Origin: Semisulcospira habei
Taxonomy: Eukaryota > Mollusca > Gastropoda > Semisulcospiridae
Length of the DNA stretch: 64,000 nucleotides
Assembly (NCBI GenBank): GCA_036245525.1
Contig: BTPG01000003.1
Location: forward strand, 191,190,164-191,254,163
Direction: 5' to 3'
The notes beneath the pieces were generated by a model. It ran no database searches, was not told where the DNA came from, and saw nothing but the letters and a program-made list of their open reading frames with translations. Shown here piece after piece: positions 63,130 to 64,000 of this stretch. How positions within the stretch are numbered: the first letter of the stretch is position 1; every line of letters starts with the position of its first letter. A program made the position numbers and the translations under genes.

Positions 63130-64000
63130 GAGTCAAGAGTTTTTATTGATGTTGGCACTTCGGCCATTTTCACATGGAGAGCGTATACATATACCAGTTC
63201 AATACCACAAGAACATAACCTGGGGTATATTGACATTCAAAGTTGAAATGACAGTTCTCATAAAAGACAGTATCACGTGACACAGAAATAAGCAATCAAT
63301 CATTGGAACATATCGTTGTTTCTCTTTTTCGTCTCTCGAAACATTTAAAAAGAAACCATGCGAACTGTCTCGTTCTAGATGCATTTTCACAGGATAACAA
63401 CTGAGTGAGTAAAACACTTTCACGGTTGTTATCTACGGTTGCCCAAAAATCCGGACGCAAGTCTATATACTTCTGGCAGTAAAACACAACGTGAGCTTCG
63501 TCTTCGATAGTTTGTGGGCAAAAGGGACAGTCGTTCATTCCATCGGTAACGCTTCGAATAAAACGATTCCTGTGTGTCTGGATATCACTTACTCCGAGCC
63601 TAAAGCGCACCAGGGTATCTCTGAAACATTTTATTCGAATGTCTTTAAAATATGATTCAGATTCCAGAGTAAACTTATACGTTCTGTACAGCCGAAAACG
63701 TTGACTGTCCCTGAGGCCGGCGAACCACTCTTGACGAACAACATCGACAAGTCTCTGCTTAAACTCAGACAAAAAGCGCCTTTCATTCCCTACTCCTTGG
63801 TTCATCCAAACAAAGTTAAATCCTGTATTCTCTAAAGTGGCTCGTACTTTTGATACCCAATTTAGCTTTCTGTTGTTATCTAAATTTGACAGCAACATAT
63901 ATGCTTGCTTTGGTATACGATCGGTATCCATCTTAATAATCTTAAGCCAAAAACGTATAGTTTTCATACAACAATTCACCAACAGTGGGTACCTTCCAAG
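63127..64000 (-). mobile_element. LINE 3' end, running off the right edge
   Basis: 3' UTR of about 170 nt (63127-63295) and the C-terminal coding part of another LINE family. The 3' end is the (AC)n tract on the minus strand. Confidence 0.88.
63296..64000 (-). CDS. LINE pol C-terminal region (partial)
   Basis: Open frame of about 234 codons entering from the edge, ending TTICSND and stop. GRYPLLVNCCMKTIRFWLKI, then NLDNNRKLNWVSKVR, YRTYKFTLESESYFKDI, RFRLGVSDIQTHRNRF and a zinc ribbon CPFC-x12-H-x5-C (CPFCPQTIEDEAHVVFYC). This arrangement is typical of the region after the RT in invertebrate LINE proteins. No stop or frameshift in the visible part, so the copy may be young. The catalytic domain is outside the window. 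Confidence 0.88.
   Translation of the reverse strand, partial: LGRYPLLVNCCMKTIRFWLKIIKMDTDRIPKQAYMLLSNLDNNRKLNWVSKVRATLENTGFNFVWMNQGVGNERRFLSEFKQRLVDVVRQEWFAGLRDSQRFRLYRTYKFTLESESYFKDIRIKCFRDTLVRFRLGVSDIQTHRNRFIRSVTDGMNDCPFCPQTIEDEAHVVFYCQKYIDLRPDFWATVDNNRESVLLTQLLSCENASRTRQFAWFLFKCFERRKRETTICSND

Overview
Eukaryotic (animal) genomic DNA, not prokaryotic. The only host gene I can support is a minus-strand protein kinase gene of the NUAK family (an AMPK-related kinase activated by LKB1). Five coding exons with consensus splice sites join in frame: 54834-54580, 35727-35607, 4706-4555, 3998-3933 and 2377-2258. They encode the N-terminus and about the first 200 residues of the kinase domain; the rest of the gene lies off the left edge. 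Introns of 18.9 kb and 30.9 kb, the mix of LINE types and the microsatellite load suggest a large, repeat-rich invertebrate genome. A mollusc, probably a gastropod, is my best guess, but nothing here proves it.

Layout: 1-54579 is almost wholly NUAK introns, and those introns are packed with short palindromic elements. I sorted them by eye into families named here Pal-A to Pal-T (my own labels). Pal-A (about 65 bp) and Pal-B (about 200 bp around a hairpin of about 100 bp) are the commonest, with more than 20 copies each. Pal-B, C, E, H and L are bounded by TTAA and begin CCC or CTC, as expected of piggyBac-type MITEs. Arms of many copies match each other better than they match other copies. 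Other intronic content: a 5'-truncated LINE with an intact reverse-transcriptase frame and a 12-bp target duplication (26641-29149), a 134-bp RTE fragment inside a Pal-B copy (15001-15134), four copies of a 385-bp SINE-like repeat, a 603-bp TIR element, local tandem duplications and many microsatellites.

54835-64000 is the 5' flank of NUAK followed by a nest of retroelements. A decayed CR1/L2-like LINE (56540-57332 and 61931-63010) is split by a composite of two RTE-like LINE copies lying head to head (57333-60537 minus, 60538-61850 plus). The second RTE copy is itself split by a tRNA-derived SINE (60568-60983). A further LINE 3' end (63127-64000, minus) runs off the right edge.

Limits: no alignment or folding was run. 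Repeat boundaries are read by eye and are good to a few bases where a TTAA or a target duplication is visible, and to 10-20 bases elsewhere.
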